From: Nitrospinae bacterium AH_259_B05_G02_I21
GTDB taxonomy: Bacteria; JADFOP01
Direction: 5' to 3'
Length of the DNA stretch: 29,696 nt
Assembly: GCA_027717595.1 (NCBI GenBank)
Contig: JALLOF010000019.1
Coordinates: forward strand, 1-29,696
Part shown: in pieces, positions 17,060 through 24,282 of the stretch
Position numbering within the stretch: the first letter of the stretch is position 1
How the letters are laid out: each line of letters opens with the position of its first letter
Notes under the pieces: generated by a model
What the model was told of the DNA's origin: nothing
What the model saw: the letters and a program-made list of their open reading frames with translations, nothing else
Database searches by the model: none
Program-made: the position numbers and the translations under genes

Positions 17060-18064
17060 ATGCTGTCGTGGCTGAGGAGACACCCTATACTGACGGGCCT
17101 CGGGTTTTCCATGTTGAGCGTTGTGTTCACCCTTCTGGTCCTTCTGGGGTTGGACATTTATTCATGGGTTTGGGTGGCCCATGTAAAGAAGACGAACTGG
17201 CAGGGCTATCGTGGGCCGGTGCTGGGCAAGAAGGTGCCGGGAGAGGTCCGCATTGCTGTCCTCGGAGGAAGCACTGCGTACGGCTACGGCGTCACACAGG
17301 AACATACCTTTCCTGCCTATCTAGAGCGGATGTTGAATGCACGGGTTGACGGCCCTGGTGGACGGGTTCGGAAGGTGACGGTTCTCAATTTGTCCTACAA
17401 CGGCGAAGGGGCCGTCTGTTTTGCCAGCACCCTTGAGAGCTACGCCTATCTCCAGCCAGATATCGTGCTGTTGTACTCCGGAATTAACGATGGCCCCTAT
17501 TTCGCATATTATCGAAAGCCCGAGCATTGCTATCGGAATAAATCTATGGTCTTCGGGCTCTCAAGCTACCTTCCCGTTCGCTACCGGCCAATTCTGCCGT
17601 TAGTGGTCCGGGAGAAATATTTCCTACTCCGTTACGGGACGATCGACGAGGGCTATCGCCGATGGAAGGAATATAATCGCAAGAGGCACAAAGCCGAAAA
17701 TCTGACCCCCCTTTCAGAGGAAAAGCTGAAGGAGGCCGGGTACAGGCGATACGAACACCACATCACGAGCCTCATCGAGGATGTGCTCGCTAACGGTGGG
17801 ACTGCGCTGTTAGTCACCCAGCCCTACTTTGAGATGGGGTCCTATCGTGAGTGGCAGCAGGAGCGACTCCGGCGGACTTTGGAGCGAAAATACCGTGGAG
17901 TGGGGCGCTTTCGCTATGTTACCGTCGGGGAGCTATTTCACCGCCGAGCCGACCAGGAATATACTTACGACGGAACACACCTCACCAGGAAGGGAAACGA
18001 AAAGGTAGCCAAGGCCCTGATAGAGCCTTGCCTTGACCTCGTAGGCCGCCTCCCCCACCGTTGA
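17060..18064 (+). CDS. Membrane-anchored SGNH/GDSL-type hydrolase
   Basis: A 334-residue protein with an N-terminal membrane helix (about residues 10-40) and an SGNH hydrolase domain probably facing the periplasm. Block I is VLGGSTAYGYGV with the nucleophile Ser71; the block II Gly is in NLSYNGEG; block III is YSGINDG with Asn143; block V is DGTHLTRKG with Asp304 and His307. Such proteins often remove or add acyl groups on surface glycans. GAGAGGAG lies 10 bases before the ATG. The next frame begins within the last codons and is a broken glycosyltransferase (18061), so the pair was probably part of a glycan operon. Confidence 0.88.
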   Translation: MLSWLRRHPILTGLGFSMLSVVFTLLVLLGLDIYSWVWVAHVKKTNWQGYRGPVLGKKVPGEVRIAVLGGSTAYGYGVTQEHTFPAYLERMLNARVDGPGGRVRKVTVLNLSYNGEGAVCFASTLESYAYLQPDIVLLYSGINDGPYFAYYRKPEHCYRNKSMVFGLSSYLPVRYRPILPLVVREKYFLLRYGTIDEGYRRWKEYNRKRHKAENLTPLSEEKLKEAGYRRYEHHITSLIEDVLANGGTALLVTQPYFEMGSYREWQQERLRRTLERKYRGVGRFRYVTVGELFHRRADQEYTYDGTHLTRKGNEKVAKALIEPCLDLVGRLPHR

Positions 18065-18324
18065 AGGAGGGAGCGGCCGTTGTCCTCATCACAGCCGTTC
18101 TCACTATTGCCCCAGTGACGTTACGTAACTGGTACGTTTCGGAACGCTTCGTGCTCCTCGTTAATAGCGGCCCCACCATGTTACTGCAGGGAAACAATCC
18201 TCCGCCAACGGTGGACCTCTCGAGTACTGTGACATCGAGGAGTCTCAAAATTACATTGCGGCGAAGCCCCATCGAGCGGCCTGAGAAACACGAGAAGGTC
18301 CTAGGGTTTAATTATTTGCCTTAA
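18061..18324 (+). pseudogene. Fragment of a GT39/PMT-like membrane glycosyltransferase
   Basis: An 87-codon stretch overlapping the SGNH stop. The product runs VVLITAVLTIAPVTLRNWYV, then SERFVLLVNSGPTMLLQGNN. A hydrophobic helix ending in 'P.TLRN', followed by '..FV.....G......GNNP', is typical of the middle of dolichyl-phosphate-mannose-type glycosyltransferases, where it follows many membrane helices. Here both the N-terminal half with its acidic catalytic motif and the C-terminal half are missing, and the frame ends in unrelated sequence (RSPIERPEKHEKVLG). It is therefore best read as a relic, although a fresh short reading frame could still be translated by coupling. Confidence 0.55.
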
Positions 18325-18357
18325 AGACCGAATTTTCAACTAATTTATTAGTTACGA

Positions 18358-18432
18358 TTATCCCAGGTAATCTTAACTTTGCCCAACCGACCTAAAAGTT
18401 AATATTTCATCTGAAATTACCCCTAAGGGGCG
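18358..18432 (+). repeat. Dispersed repeat, core only (R5)
   Basis: The sequence begins TTATCCCAGGTAATCTTAAC and ends with CATCTGAAATTACCCCTAAG, in line with the cores at 12385 and 14610. It lies directly after the glycosyltransferase fragment and just before the promoter of the twin peptides at 18501. The GC-rich palindromes that follow the core elsewhere are absent. Confidence 0.55.
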
Positions 18433-18445
18433 CTTCCTACAGAGC

Positions 18446-18474
18446 TTAAGTTTTCACTAAAGTGTCGTTATAAT
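18446..18474 (+). promoter_or_regulatory. Promoter for the twin membrane peptides
   Basis: A perfect TATAAT (18469-18474) has TTAAGT (18446-18451, weak -35) 17 bases upstream. Transcription would start near 18481 and give a leader of about 20 bases that holds the GAGGAG ribosome site. Confidence 0.5.
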
Positions 18475-18500
18475 GGATTTGCATATAGAGGAGTCCGGTA

Positions 18501-18584
18501 GTGAAAATTACGTGGGTTTTTCTTATAGTTATCAGCATCGGGATTTTCATTATTTTTCATCTCTTTATGCAAGGCAAAGACTGA
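18501..18584 (+). CDS. Tiny membrane peptide 1 (27 residues)
   Basis: The GTG at 18501 has GAGGAG 7-8 bases upstream (18488-18493). The product is a single hydrophobic helix with a short charged tail: KITWVFLIVISIGIFIIFHL, then FMQGKD. It is followed one base after its stop by a second peptide with the related start EIKWVFLAL, so the two look like a tandem duplication. Small one-helix membrane peptides act as toxins, as regulators of membrane enzymes or as parts of complexes; nothing here decides which. It is too short for ordinary gene callers. Confidence 0.55.
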   Translation: MKITWVFLIVISIGIFIIFHLFMQGKD

Positions 18585-18585
18585 T

Positions 18586-18681
18586 ATGGAAATTAAATGG
18601 GTCTTTCTGGCTCTAGGTGTTTTCATCTTTGGTATGTGCCTTGGCTGGACAATTCAATATTTCAAGCGCAATGACCGTTAA
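18586..18681 (+). CDS. Tiny membrane peptide 2 (31 residues)
   Basis: The ATG begins one base after the stop of peptide 1, so translation is probably coupled. The product MEIKWVFLALGVFIFGMCLG is followed by WTIQYFKRNDR: one hydrophobic helix with a basic C-terminal tail, which predicts N-out/C-in topology by the positive-inside rule. The K-W-V-F-L start repeats peptide 1, and FLAL-x10-WT[IY]Q is shared with the peptide at 13713. A 10-bp hairpin follows 37 bases after the stop. Confidence 0.55.
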   Translation: MEIKWVFLALGVFIFGMCLGWTIQYFKRNDR

Positions 18682-18718
18682 GGTGCACTTGTGGTTTAGA
18701 AAGGTAGTGTTGTTCGTG

Positions 18719-18741
18719 GGGGCCCGCCTTAGGCGGGTCCC
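18719..18741. terminator. GC-rich hairpin after the twin peptides
   Basis: A 10-bp stem (one G-U pair) around a TTA loop, centred on CCCGCC-TTA-GGCGGG. The same stem with a TCA loop occurs inside the repeats at 12481 and 13588, so it is at once a palindromic repeat unit and a possible terminator. No T-run follows. Confidence 0.45.
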
Positions 18742-18860
18742 TGCATTATCAACTCCTTACAGGAACTTGACACTCTCTTGACACCCGCCCACCTTCCGGA
18801 GAGGCGGTACTTTCAGTAATCGCAATAAAATCAATATGTTAGGCCGGGCTGGGGTTTATT

Positions 18861-18990
18861 GACAGGGTTAGACACCTTTACACCTTCTCGAAGCCTCTGT
18901 ATTCACATAACATGCCTTCATTCAATATGTTACCTGCTATTAGAGACTTCGGGAAAAACGCAGAAAGTGTCTAAAAGTGTCTAATCTGTC
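18861..18990. repeat. Imperfect long inverted repeat, about 130 bp (MITE- or REP-like)
   Basis: The left end GACAGGGTTAGACACC (18861 on) pairs with the right end TAGACACTTTTAGACA read on the other strand, which starts GACAGATTAGACAC (18990 backwards). Further in, CGAAGCCTCT (18889-18898) pairs with AGAGACTTCG (18942-18951). The middle is AT-rich. No coding frame is inside. It sits in the 415-base gap between the twin peptides and gatA, which otherwise shows no gene. Confidence 0.5.
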
Positions 18991-19084
18991 CAGTGTGTAA
19001 AGCGATGGTGAAGCGGAGGTGGAGGAAGCAGGCGGGCGAGCGCCGAGGCTTTGGGCTCTTGGAAGCTAGATGCGTGGTGAGGAA

Positions 19085-19109
19085 GCCGCCTCGTCCCTAC
19101 AGAGGCGGC
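19085..19109 (-). terminator. Hairpin overlapping the gatA stop codon
   Basis: Perfect 8-bp arms (GCCGCCTC, GAGGCGGC) with a 9-base loop; the gatA TAG (19099-19097) lies in the loop. On the minus strand no U-tract follows, so termination is only plausible. If it terminates, it marks the present end of the gatCA transcript before the accessory stretch. Confidence 0.4.
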
Positions 19110-20560
19110 CTTCTGGTGTGGTGGTCGGTCCTGCGCTCGAAGGTGTAGCCGGCGCGGATGAGGGTCGCCTCGTCGAATGGCCGGCCGATGAGCTGGAGCC
19201 CGATGGGCAGCCCCGCCGAGGTGAACCCGCATGGCAGGACGAGGCCGGGCACGCCTGCGAGGTTGACGGTGATGGTGAAGATGTCGGAGAGGTACATCTG
19301 GAGCGGGTCGCCGAGCTTCTCGCCGAGGCCGAACGCCGCGGTCGGGGCGACGGGCGTGGCGATGACATCGACCCGCTCGAAGGCCCGGTCGAAATCCTCC
19401 TTTATGAGTGTTCGGACCTGCTGGGCCTTTCGGTAGTAAGCCTCGTAGTAGCCGGCCGAGAGCGTGTAGGTCCCGAGCATGATGCGCCGCTTGACCTCCT
19501 CGCCGAAGCCTTCGGCGCGGGTGCGGCAGTACATGTCCATGAGGTCGGCAGGCTCGCCGGCCCGATGCCCGTACTTTACCCCGTCGTAGCGGGCCAGGTT
19601 GCTTGAGGCCTCGGCCGTGGCGATGATGTAGTAGCACGCGATGCCGTACTCGGTGTGCGGCAGGCTTATCTCCTCGACTCTCGCGCCCCAGGAGGCGAGC
19701 CGGCCGATGGCTTCCCGGACGGCGGCATCGACCTCCGGGTCCATCCCCTCGATGAAGTACTCTCGCGGCATCCCGATGGTGAGGCCCTCGACGTCTTCGG
19801 CCAGGGCCTCGGTGAAGTCGGGCACCTCGAGGGTCGCGCTTGTGGAATCATGCGGGTCGTGGCCGGCGATGACGTTCATGAGGGCGGCCGTGTCGGCCAC
19901 GTCTTTGGTGACGGGCCCGACCTGGTCGAGGCTAGAGGCGAAGGCCACAAGGCCGTAGCGGCTGACCCGACCGTAGGTCGGCTTCAGCCCCACCACGCCG
20001 CAGTAGGCCGCAGGCTGGCGGATGGAGCCGCCCGTATCGCTTCCGAGCGAGCCGATGCACTCGTCGGCTGCGACCGCCGCGGCGCTCCCACCTGAGGAGC
20101 CGCCGGGGATCTTGGCGAGGTCCCACGGGTTGTGGGTCGGCCCGAAGGCGGAGGTCTCGGTGGATGAGCCCATGGCGAACTCGTCCATGTTGAGCTTGCC
20201 CAGCACGACCGCGCCGGCGGCCTTGAGCCGAGAGGTCACGGTCGCGTCGTACGGAGGCACGAATGACTCCAGAATCTTGGAGCCGCAGGTACACGGCATC
20301 CCCTCGACGGCGATGACGTCCTTGATGGCGAGCGGCACGCCCGTAAGCGGCGGGGTCTCTGCTCCTCTCTCGCGCAGCACCGCGTCGGCGGCCTCGGCGT
20401 CGGCCAGGGCCCTCTCTTCGCTCACGGTCGTGAAGGCGTGGACGGACTCTTCCACCTGCCCGATGCGCTCGAGACACGCCTCGGTGGCCTCGAGCGCCGT
20501 GCACTCACCGGCGAGCAGCTTATCTCGAAGCTCACGGATGGTCAGCTCTGCAAGGCTCAT
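19097..20560 (-). CDS. gatA: Asp-tRNA(Asn)/Glu-tRNA(Gln) amidotransferase subunit A
   Basis: A 487-residue amidase-signature enzyme; it releases ammonia from glutamine for use by GatB. The Ser-cisSer-Lys triad is intact: Lys in [11 protein letters not shown], the two Ser in [13 protein letters not shown] and in [20 protein letters not shown] (nucleophile). The C-terminus ends TRRPPL as is usual. The ATG at 20560 gives the familiar start [15 protein letters not shown]; a GTG at 20578 overlaps the gatC stop and is possible. gatC lies just upstream; gatB, which normally follows, is 7.5 kb away beyond the accessory stretch. Confidence 0.96.
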   Translation of the reverse strand: MSLAELTIRELRDKLLAGECTALEATEACLERIGQVEESVHAFTTVSEERALADAEAADAVLRERGAETPPLTGVPLAIKDVIAVEGMPCTCGSKILESFVPPYDATVTSRLKAAGAVVLGKLNMDEFAMGSSTETSAFGPTHNPWDLAKIPGGSSGGSAAAVAADECIGSLGSDTGGSIRQPAAYCGVVGLKPTYGRVSRYGLVAFASSLDQVGPVTKDVADTAALMNVIAGHDPHDSTSATLEVPDFTEALAEDVEGLTIGMPREYFIEGMDPEVDAAVREAIGRLASWGARVEEISLPHTEYGIACYYIIATAEASSNLARYDGVKYGHRAGEPADLMDMYCRTRAEGFGEEVKRRIMLGTYTLSAGYYEAYYRKAQQVRTLIKEDFDRAFERVDVIATPVAPTAAFGLGEKLGDPLQMYLSDIFTITVNLAGVPGLVLPCGFTSAGLPIGLQLIGRPFDEATLIRAGYTFERRTDHHTRRPPL

Positions 20561-20574
20561 CGTGGGAGTTGGCC

Positions 20575-20868
20575 TCACTCGACGATCTTGGGGACCTTGT
20601 AGTGGCCGTGCTCGGTGCTCGGGCCGCCGGACATGATCTTGTCGCGCTCCAGAGAGGGGAGGGTCTCGTCGGCCTTGAAGACATTGGCCAGCGGCAGCAC
20701 GTGGCTCGTCGGCTCCACGCCGGAGGTGTCGAGCTCGTCGAGTTTCTCCATGTAGGTGAGGATGGCCGAGAGCTGCTCCGCGAAGCGGTCCACCTCGGCC
20801 TCGGAGAAGGTGAGCCGGGCCAGCCGTGCTACGTGCAAGACCTCGTCGCGGGAGATTTTCTCAGTCAT
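20575..20868 (-). CDS. gatC: Asp-tRNA(Asn)/Glu-tRNA(Gln) amidotransferase subunit C
   Basis: A 97-residue linker subunit that wraps around GatA and touches GatB. Typical features are [40 protein letters not shown] with PTSHV, and a C-terminal KVPKIVE. Its stop lies about 15 bases before the preferred gatA ATG, in agreement with one transcript. An 86-base gap separates it from the membrane protein gene upstream. Confidence 0.95.
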   Translation of the reverse strand: MTEKISRDEVLHVARLARLTFSEAEVDRFAEQLSAILTYMEKLDELDTSGVEPTSHVLPLANVFKADETLPSLERDKIMSGGPSTEHGHYKVPKIVE

Positions 20869-20954
20869 CGGGCCCTCCGAGGCAGAAGCGGGCGTTCATC
20901 ATAGCCCAGGCCCGAGGTTTGGGGCAAGGGTTCGCGGACGTGGGAGGGAGATGG

Positions 20955-21344
20955 TTACTTTCTTCGGTCGCGCGGAGCGCGCGGGGCGCCTTGCTCGTGG
21001 CCGGCCTCAAAGGTGGAGAGGTGCCCCTCCAGGCCCTGGATCGCGCCGGGGATGCCGAGGTGCTCGAGCTCTTTTTCGAAGATTTTCTTTCGTTCGGCCT
21101 TTGTCAGATGGGGTTGCTCGGCGCCCAGCCTCTGGCCGGCCAGCCAGGCGTGGCGCTCGAAGTCGTGCGGGACATATTGGTGGACCCCTGACTCGGCGGC
21201 CTTGTTCCATCCAGCGATGAGGGTCGGGAGGTTCCAGGCGATGAACGCACCCACGCCGACGACGAGGGTCGTCAACCACAGCATCAACCGTCGCCTTCGG
21301 GCGATCTCCTCGTGACTGTAGTGGAGGTATCCGTGGTGAGGCAT
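20955..21344 (-). CDS. One-pass membrane protein of unknown function (paralogue A)
   Basis: A 129-residue protein: a short His-rich N-terminus with a basic cluster (EEIARRRR), one membrane helix (LMLWLTTLVVGVGAFIAWNL), then a soluble segment WNKAAESGVHQYVPHDFERH with AWLAGQRLG and a helix-forming TKAERKKIFEKELEHLG. Positive charges before the helix predict a cytoplasmic N-terminus and a periplasmic body. GGAGGGT precedes the ATG. It is similar in layout and in 'GWN...(E)xG...AxxxGQRL' to the next gene upstream (21437-21835), so the two are probably diverged duplicates. No family is recognised. Confidence 0.75.
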   Translation of the reverse strand: MPHHGYLHYSHEEIARRRRLMLWLTTLVVGVGAFIAWNLPTLIAGWNKAAESGVHQYVPHDFERHAWLAGQRLGAEQPHLTKAERKKIFEKELEHLGIPGAIQGLEGHLSTFEAGHEQGAPRAPRDRRK

Positions 21345-21436
21345 GAAGTGACCCTCCTACTATATAAGATAGGCCTCAACACGGCGGCGCACCTTGATTT
21401 AAGTCAAGGGGAAGGGTCCGCGCTCGAATGCTCCCT

Positions 21437-21835
21437 CTATTGCTTATTTCCCTTGTACCCACGAATGAATGCCTTACGGTCGACGGCGCGCTGTTGGGGT
21501 GGGATATCGACTTTCAGCCCCTCGACGTAGCGGTCGAAGGTTCGCTCGAGCTGGGTATCGGACATGCCCCTCGCTCGTTTGGCCAGCCTCTGGCCACTCT
21601 TGTAGGCATTGCTCTCGATGTCGCGGGCGGAGAAGAAAAAATGGAAGGTGCCCTGTTCGACGAGGGAGTTCCAACCTTGAATAAAATAGGGCGCCGACCA
21701 GGCAAGGATGATCACGAATCCCATAGCCAGGCCAATGACGCGTCGCCGCCGCCGCCACCATCTCGCCCTTGCTCTGGAAGCGGCGTGGCGGCCCCGGCGG
21801 CGCCTTCGACGAAGGACATCCGACTTCATGGCCAT
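21437..21835 (-). CDS. One-pass membrane protein of unknown function (paralogue B)
   Basis: A 132-residue protein with a very Arg-rich N-terminus (residues 9-32), one membrane helix (IGLAMGFVIILAWSAPYFI) and the segment GWNSLVEQGTFHFFFSARDI with SNAYKSGQRLAKR, then DTQLERTFDRYVEG. The GWN, the Gly 8 residues later and the GQRL block are shared with the protein at 20955. The Arg tract favours N-in topology and may contact nucleic acid or lipid head groups. The first ATG (21835) is used, but the third codon is also ATG. It lies between pcrA and paralogue A, all on one strand. Confidence 0.72.
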   Translation of the reverse strand: MAMKSDVLRRRRRRGRHAASRARARWWRRRRRVIGLAMGFVIILAWSAPYFIQGWNSLVEQGTFHFFFSARDIESNAYKSGQRLAKRARGMSDTQLERTFDRYVEGLKVDIPPQQRAVDRKAFIRGYKGNKQ

Positions 21836-21928
21836 GGCCGCTCAGCGTTCCTCTCTCAACGTCATCCTCTTATCAAATAAATATATCCACTTTGTCATAT
21901 ATCTTCAAGACGTTGGGCGCCTGTAGGC

Positions 21929-24127
21929 TCAGGCGGGCCGCAGGTTGGCGTAGGCCGCCTGGAGCTTTTTGCGTCCGACCGTCTCGAAAAGGACGGTGAC
22001 CTTCATCTTGTCACCCATCCCCTCGGTGGCCAGAATCTGGCCGGGGCCGAAGGAGGGATGGAGGACCCGCCTGCCCACCATGAGCTCCGGAGGGGAGGCC
22101 TCTGCGAAGTAGTCCTCCACGGCCGGATGGGCCGGCGCCGCATCGGGCCCGGCGGGGGCCGGCTCCGCCGGCCGGGGGGTGGCGTCGTGGATCGCCTCCG
22201 GTGGGATCTCGGCCAGAAACAGACTCGGCGGGTAGTACTGGGTGTGGCCGTGGAGGCGGCGGCGCTCGGCGTATGTCACGAAGAGGCGCTCCTTGGCCCG
22301 GGTCATGCCCACGTAGCAAAGCCGCCTCTCCTCCTCCAGAGACTGATGGTCGTCAAGGGACCGGGCGTGAGGGAAAATCCGGTTCTCCATGCCCGTTAGG
22401 AAGACGACGGGGAACTCGAGGCCCTTGCTCGCATGGAGCGTCATGAGCGAGACGGCCCCGTCGCCATCGTCGAGGGCGTCTTCCTCCCGGCTTAGGGCCG
22501 CCTGGTCGAGGAAGGCTATGGTCGATCCGCCTAAGGCGGACTCGGAGCGCTCCTCGAACTCCTCGACCGCGCCCATGAGCTCTCGGATGTGCTCTAGCCG
22601 TGCGGTGGCCTCGGGACTCGTGTCCTGGCGGTAGTGCTCGATCATGTCGGTGGCGTCGAGCACTGAGACGAGCAGCTCGCTCACCGTGGCCGAGGTCGCA
22701 ATCCCCTGGAGCCGATCGACGAGATCGAGGAAAGCCTCGACCTTCGGCGCCGTGGCCGCCGGAAGCTCCCCCGATGCCGCAAGCTCCCGGGCGGCCCGGA
22801 ATAGGGACGCGCCCCGCTCGGCCGCCGCGGTCTCGATGACCTCGAGGGTCTTGGCCCCGATGCCCCGGGGCGGGACGTTGATGATGCGCCGCAGGCCCAC
22901 CGAGTCCTCCGGGTTGACCGCCACCCGTAGATACGCCACGAGGTCCTTGATCTCCTTTCGGTCGTAGAACCGGAACCCCCGCACGATCTGGTAGGGGATG
23001 GCGTGGCGGATGAGCGCTTCTTCCAGCACTCGGCTTTGGGCGTTGGTCCTGTAGAAGACGGCCGCGCCCCGCCAGGCCGCGCCGTCGGCGTGCAGGGCCC
23101 GGACGGTGGACGCGACGAACTCGGCCTCCTGGCGCTCGTCCTCGGCCCGAAACATCACCAGCGGCTCGCCGCCCTCCCGGCTGGTGAAGAGGGTCTTGGG
23201 GCGCCGGCCCCGGTTGACGGCCACGACGGCCGAGGCGGCATCGAGAATGGTCTGGGTCGAGCGGTAGTTTTCCTCCAGCGTCACGACCCGGGCCCCGGGG
23301 TAGTCGGCCTCGAAGTTAAGGATGTTCTCGATGTTGGCCCCCCGCCAGTGATAGATGGACTGGTCGTCGTCGCCGACGACGCAGAGGTTGTGGTGGGCGG
23401 CGGCGAGCGAGCGGAGCAGCCGGTACTGGGCGTGGTTGGTGTCCTGGTACTCGTCCACCAGGATGTAGCGGAGCCGCTCCTGGTAGCGGCCCAGAACCTC
23501 CGGGAACTGCTCGAGAAGCAATACGGTGACCATCAGCAGGTCGTCGAAGTCGAGCGCCCCGTTGGTCTTGAGCGCCGCCTGGTAGTGGGGGTAGACCTGG
23601 GCGGCCACGGCGGTCGGGCCGAAGTCGCCGGCCTGCTCGGCGGCCTGCTCGGGGGTGAGGCAGAGGCTCTTGAAGCTCGAGATGTGGTGCTTGAGCTGCC
23701 GGGCCGGGGTGACCTGCTCGGAGAGGTTCATGGCGCGCGCCACTTCCTTCAGGCACGCGACCGAGTCGTCCTCGTCGTAGATGACGAACTGGGTTTGGTA
23801 GCCGAGCGCGCCGATCTCGCGCCTGAGAATCCGCACGCAGGCCGAGTGGAAGGTCGATATCCAGACCCGCTCGGCCTCGCCCCCAAGGAGCGCGGCGACG
23901 CGCTCGCGCATCTCCCCGGCCGCCTTGTTGGTGAAGGTCACCGCCAGCAGCTCCCAGGGCTTACATATGCCCTCGGCGATGAGCCGGGCTATGCGGTGGG
24001 TGATGACTTTGGTCTTGCCGCTTCCGGCCCCGGCGAGGATGAGCAGCGGACCCTCGTCGTGGAGGACCGCCTCGAGCTGGGTCGGGTTCAAGCCCTCGAG
24101 GTAGGCAGGAGTGGAAGGGGTGGGCAT
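21929..24127 (-). CDS. pcrA: UvrD/PcrA-type 3'-5' DNA helicase
   Basis: A 732-residue superfamily 1A helicase used in repair and in clearing protein-DNA blocks. Motifs: Q motif LNPTQLEAV, Walker A GAGSGKT (residues 33-39), Ia TFTNKAAGEMRERV, Walker B LVDEYQDTN, III VVGDDDQSIYHWRGA, IV LEENYRST, V VSLMTLHASKGLEFPVVFL and VI YVGMTRAKERLFVTYA. The C-terminal RRVLHPSFGPGQILATEG is the Tudor-like domain known to bind RNA polymerase in PcrA. The length is normal. It heads the minus-strand run that continues to gatC and gatA. Confidence 0.95.
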   Translation of the reverse strand: MPTPSTPAYLEGLNPTQLEAVLHDEGPLLILAGAGSGKTKVITHRIARLIAEGICKPWELLAVTFTNKAAGEMRERVAALLGGEAERVWISTFHSACVRILRREIGALGYQTQFVIYDEDDSVACLKEVARAMNLSEQVTPARQLKHHISSFKSLCLTPEQAAEQAGDFGPTAVAAQVYPHYQAALKTNGALDFDDLLMVTVLLLEQFPEVLGRYQERLRYILVDEYQDTNHAQYRLLRSLAAAHHNLCVVGDDDQSIYHWRGANIENILNFEADYPGARVVTLEENYRSTQTILDAASAVVAVNRGRRPKTLFTSREGGEPLVMFRAEDERQEAEFVASTVRALHADGAAWRGAAVFYRTNAQSRVLEEALIRHAIPYQIVRGFRFYDRKEIKDLVAYLRVAVNPEDSVGLRRIINVPPRGIGAKTLEVIETAAAERGASLFRAARELAASGELPAATAPKVEAFLDLVDRLQGIATSATVSELLVSVLDATDMIEHYRQDTSPEATARLEHIRELMGAVEEFEERSESALGGSTIAFLDQAALSREEDALDDGDGAVSLMTLHASKGLEFPVVFLTGMENRIFPHARSLDDHQSLEEERRLCYVGMTRAKERLFVTYAERRRLHGHTQYYPPSLFLAEIPPEAIHDATPRPAEPAPAGPDAAPAHPAVEDYFAEASPPELMVGRRVLHPSFGPGQILATEGMGDKMKVTVLFETVGRKKLQAAYANLRPA

Positions 24128-24218
24128 CAGGCGCTCCGCGCGTCGGATGTCTCTGCCCCACTCCTAGCAGATTCGCTCAGCCGGGGCAAGGGTCTTCTGT
24201 GTGAGGCCAAAAAAGGAC

Positions 24219-24247
24219 TTGACAGGTGTTTTTTTGTTGGATATATT
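24219..24247 (+). promoter_or_regulatory. Sigma70-type promoter of the sulfur cluster
   Basis: A perfect TTGACA (24219-24224) and TATATT (24242-24247) are separated by exactly 17 bases. The expected start lies at about 24254, inside the palindrome 24249-24268, so a repressor bound there would block transcription. Confidence 0.8.
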
Positions 24248-24248
24248 T

Positions 24249-24268
24249 AAGTTATCAATTGAATACTT
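24249..24268. promoter_or_regulatory. Palindromic operator, probably for the ArsR-rhodanese regulator
   Basis: AAGTTATCAATTGAATACTT is a near-perfect dyad centred on CAATTG (16 of 20 positions symmetric). It begins one base after the -10 and ends 14 bases before the regulator ATG. AT-rich imperfect palindromes over the promoter are the normal binding sites of ArsR-family repressors, so self-regulation is inferred. Confidence 0.6.
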
Positions 24269-24282
24269 GAGGAGACTCTGCT

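Noticed and set aside
16948-17157. Minus-strand frame with a hydrophobic C-terminal half opposite the SGNH start
   Set aside because: The hydrophobicity comes from the A-rich plus strand read backwards; it has no ribosome site and overlaps the 5' end of a well-supported gene.
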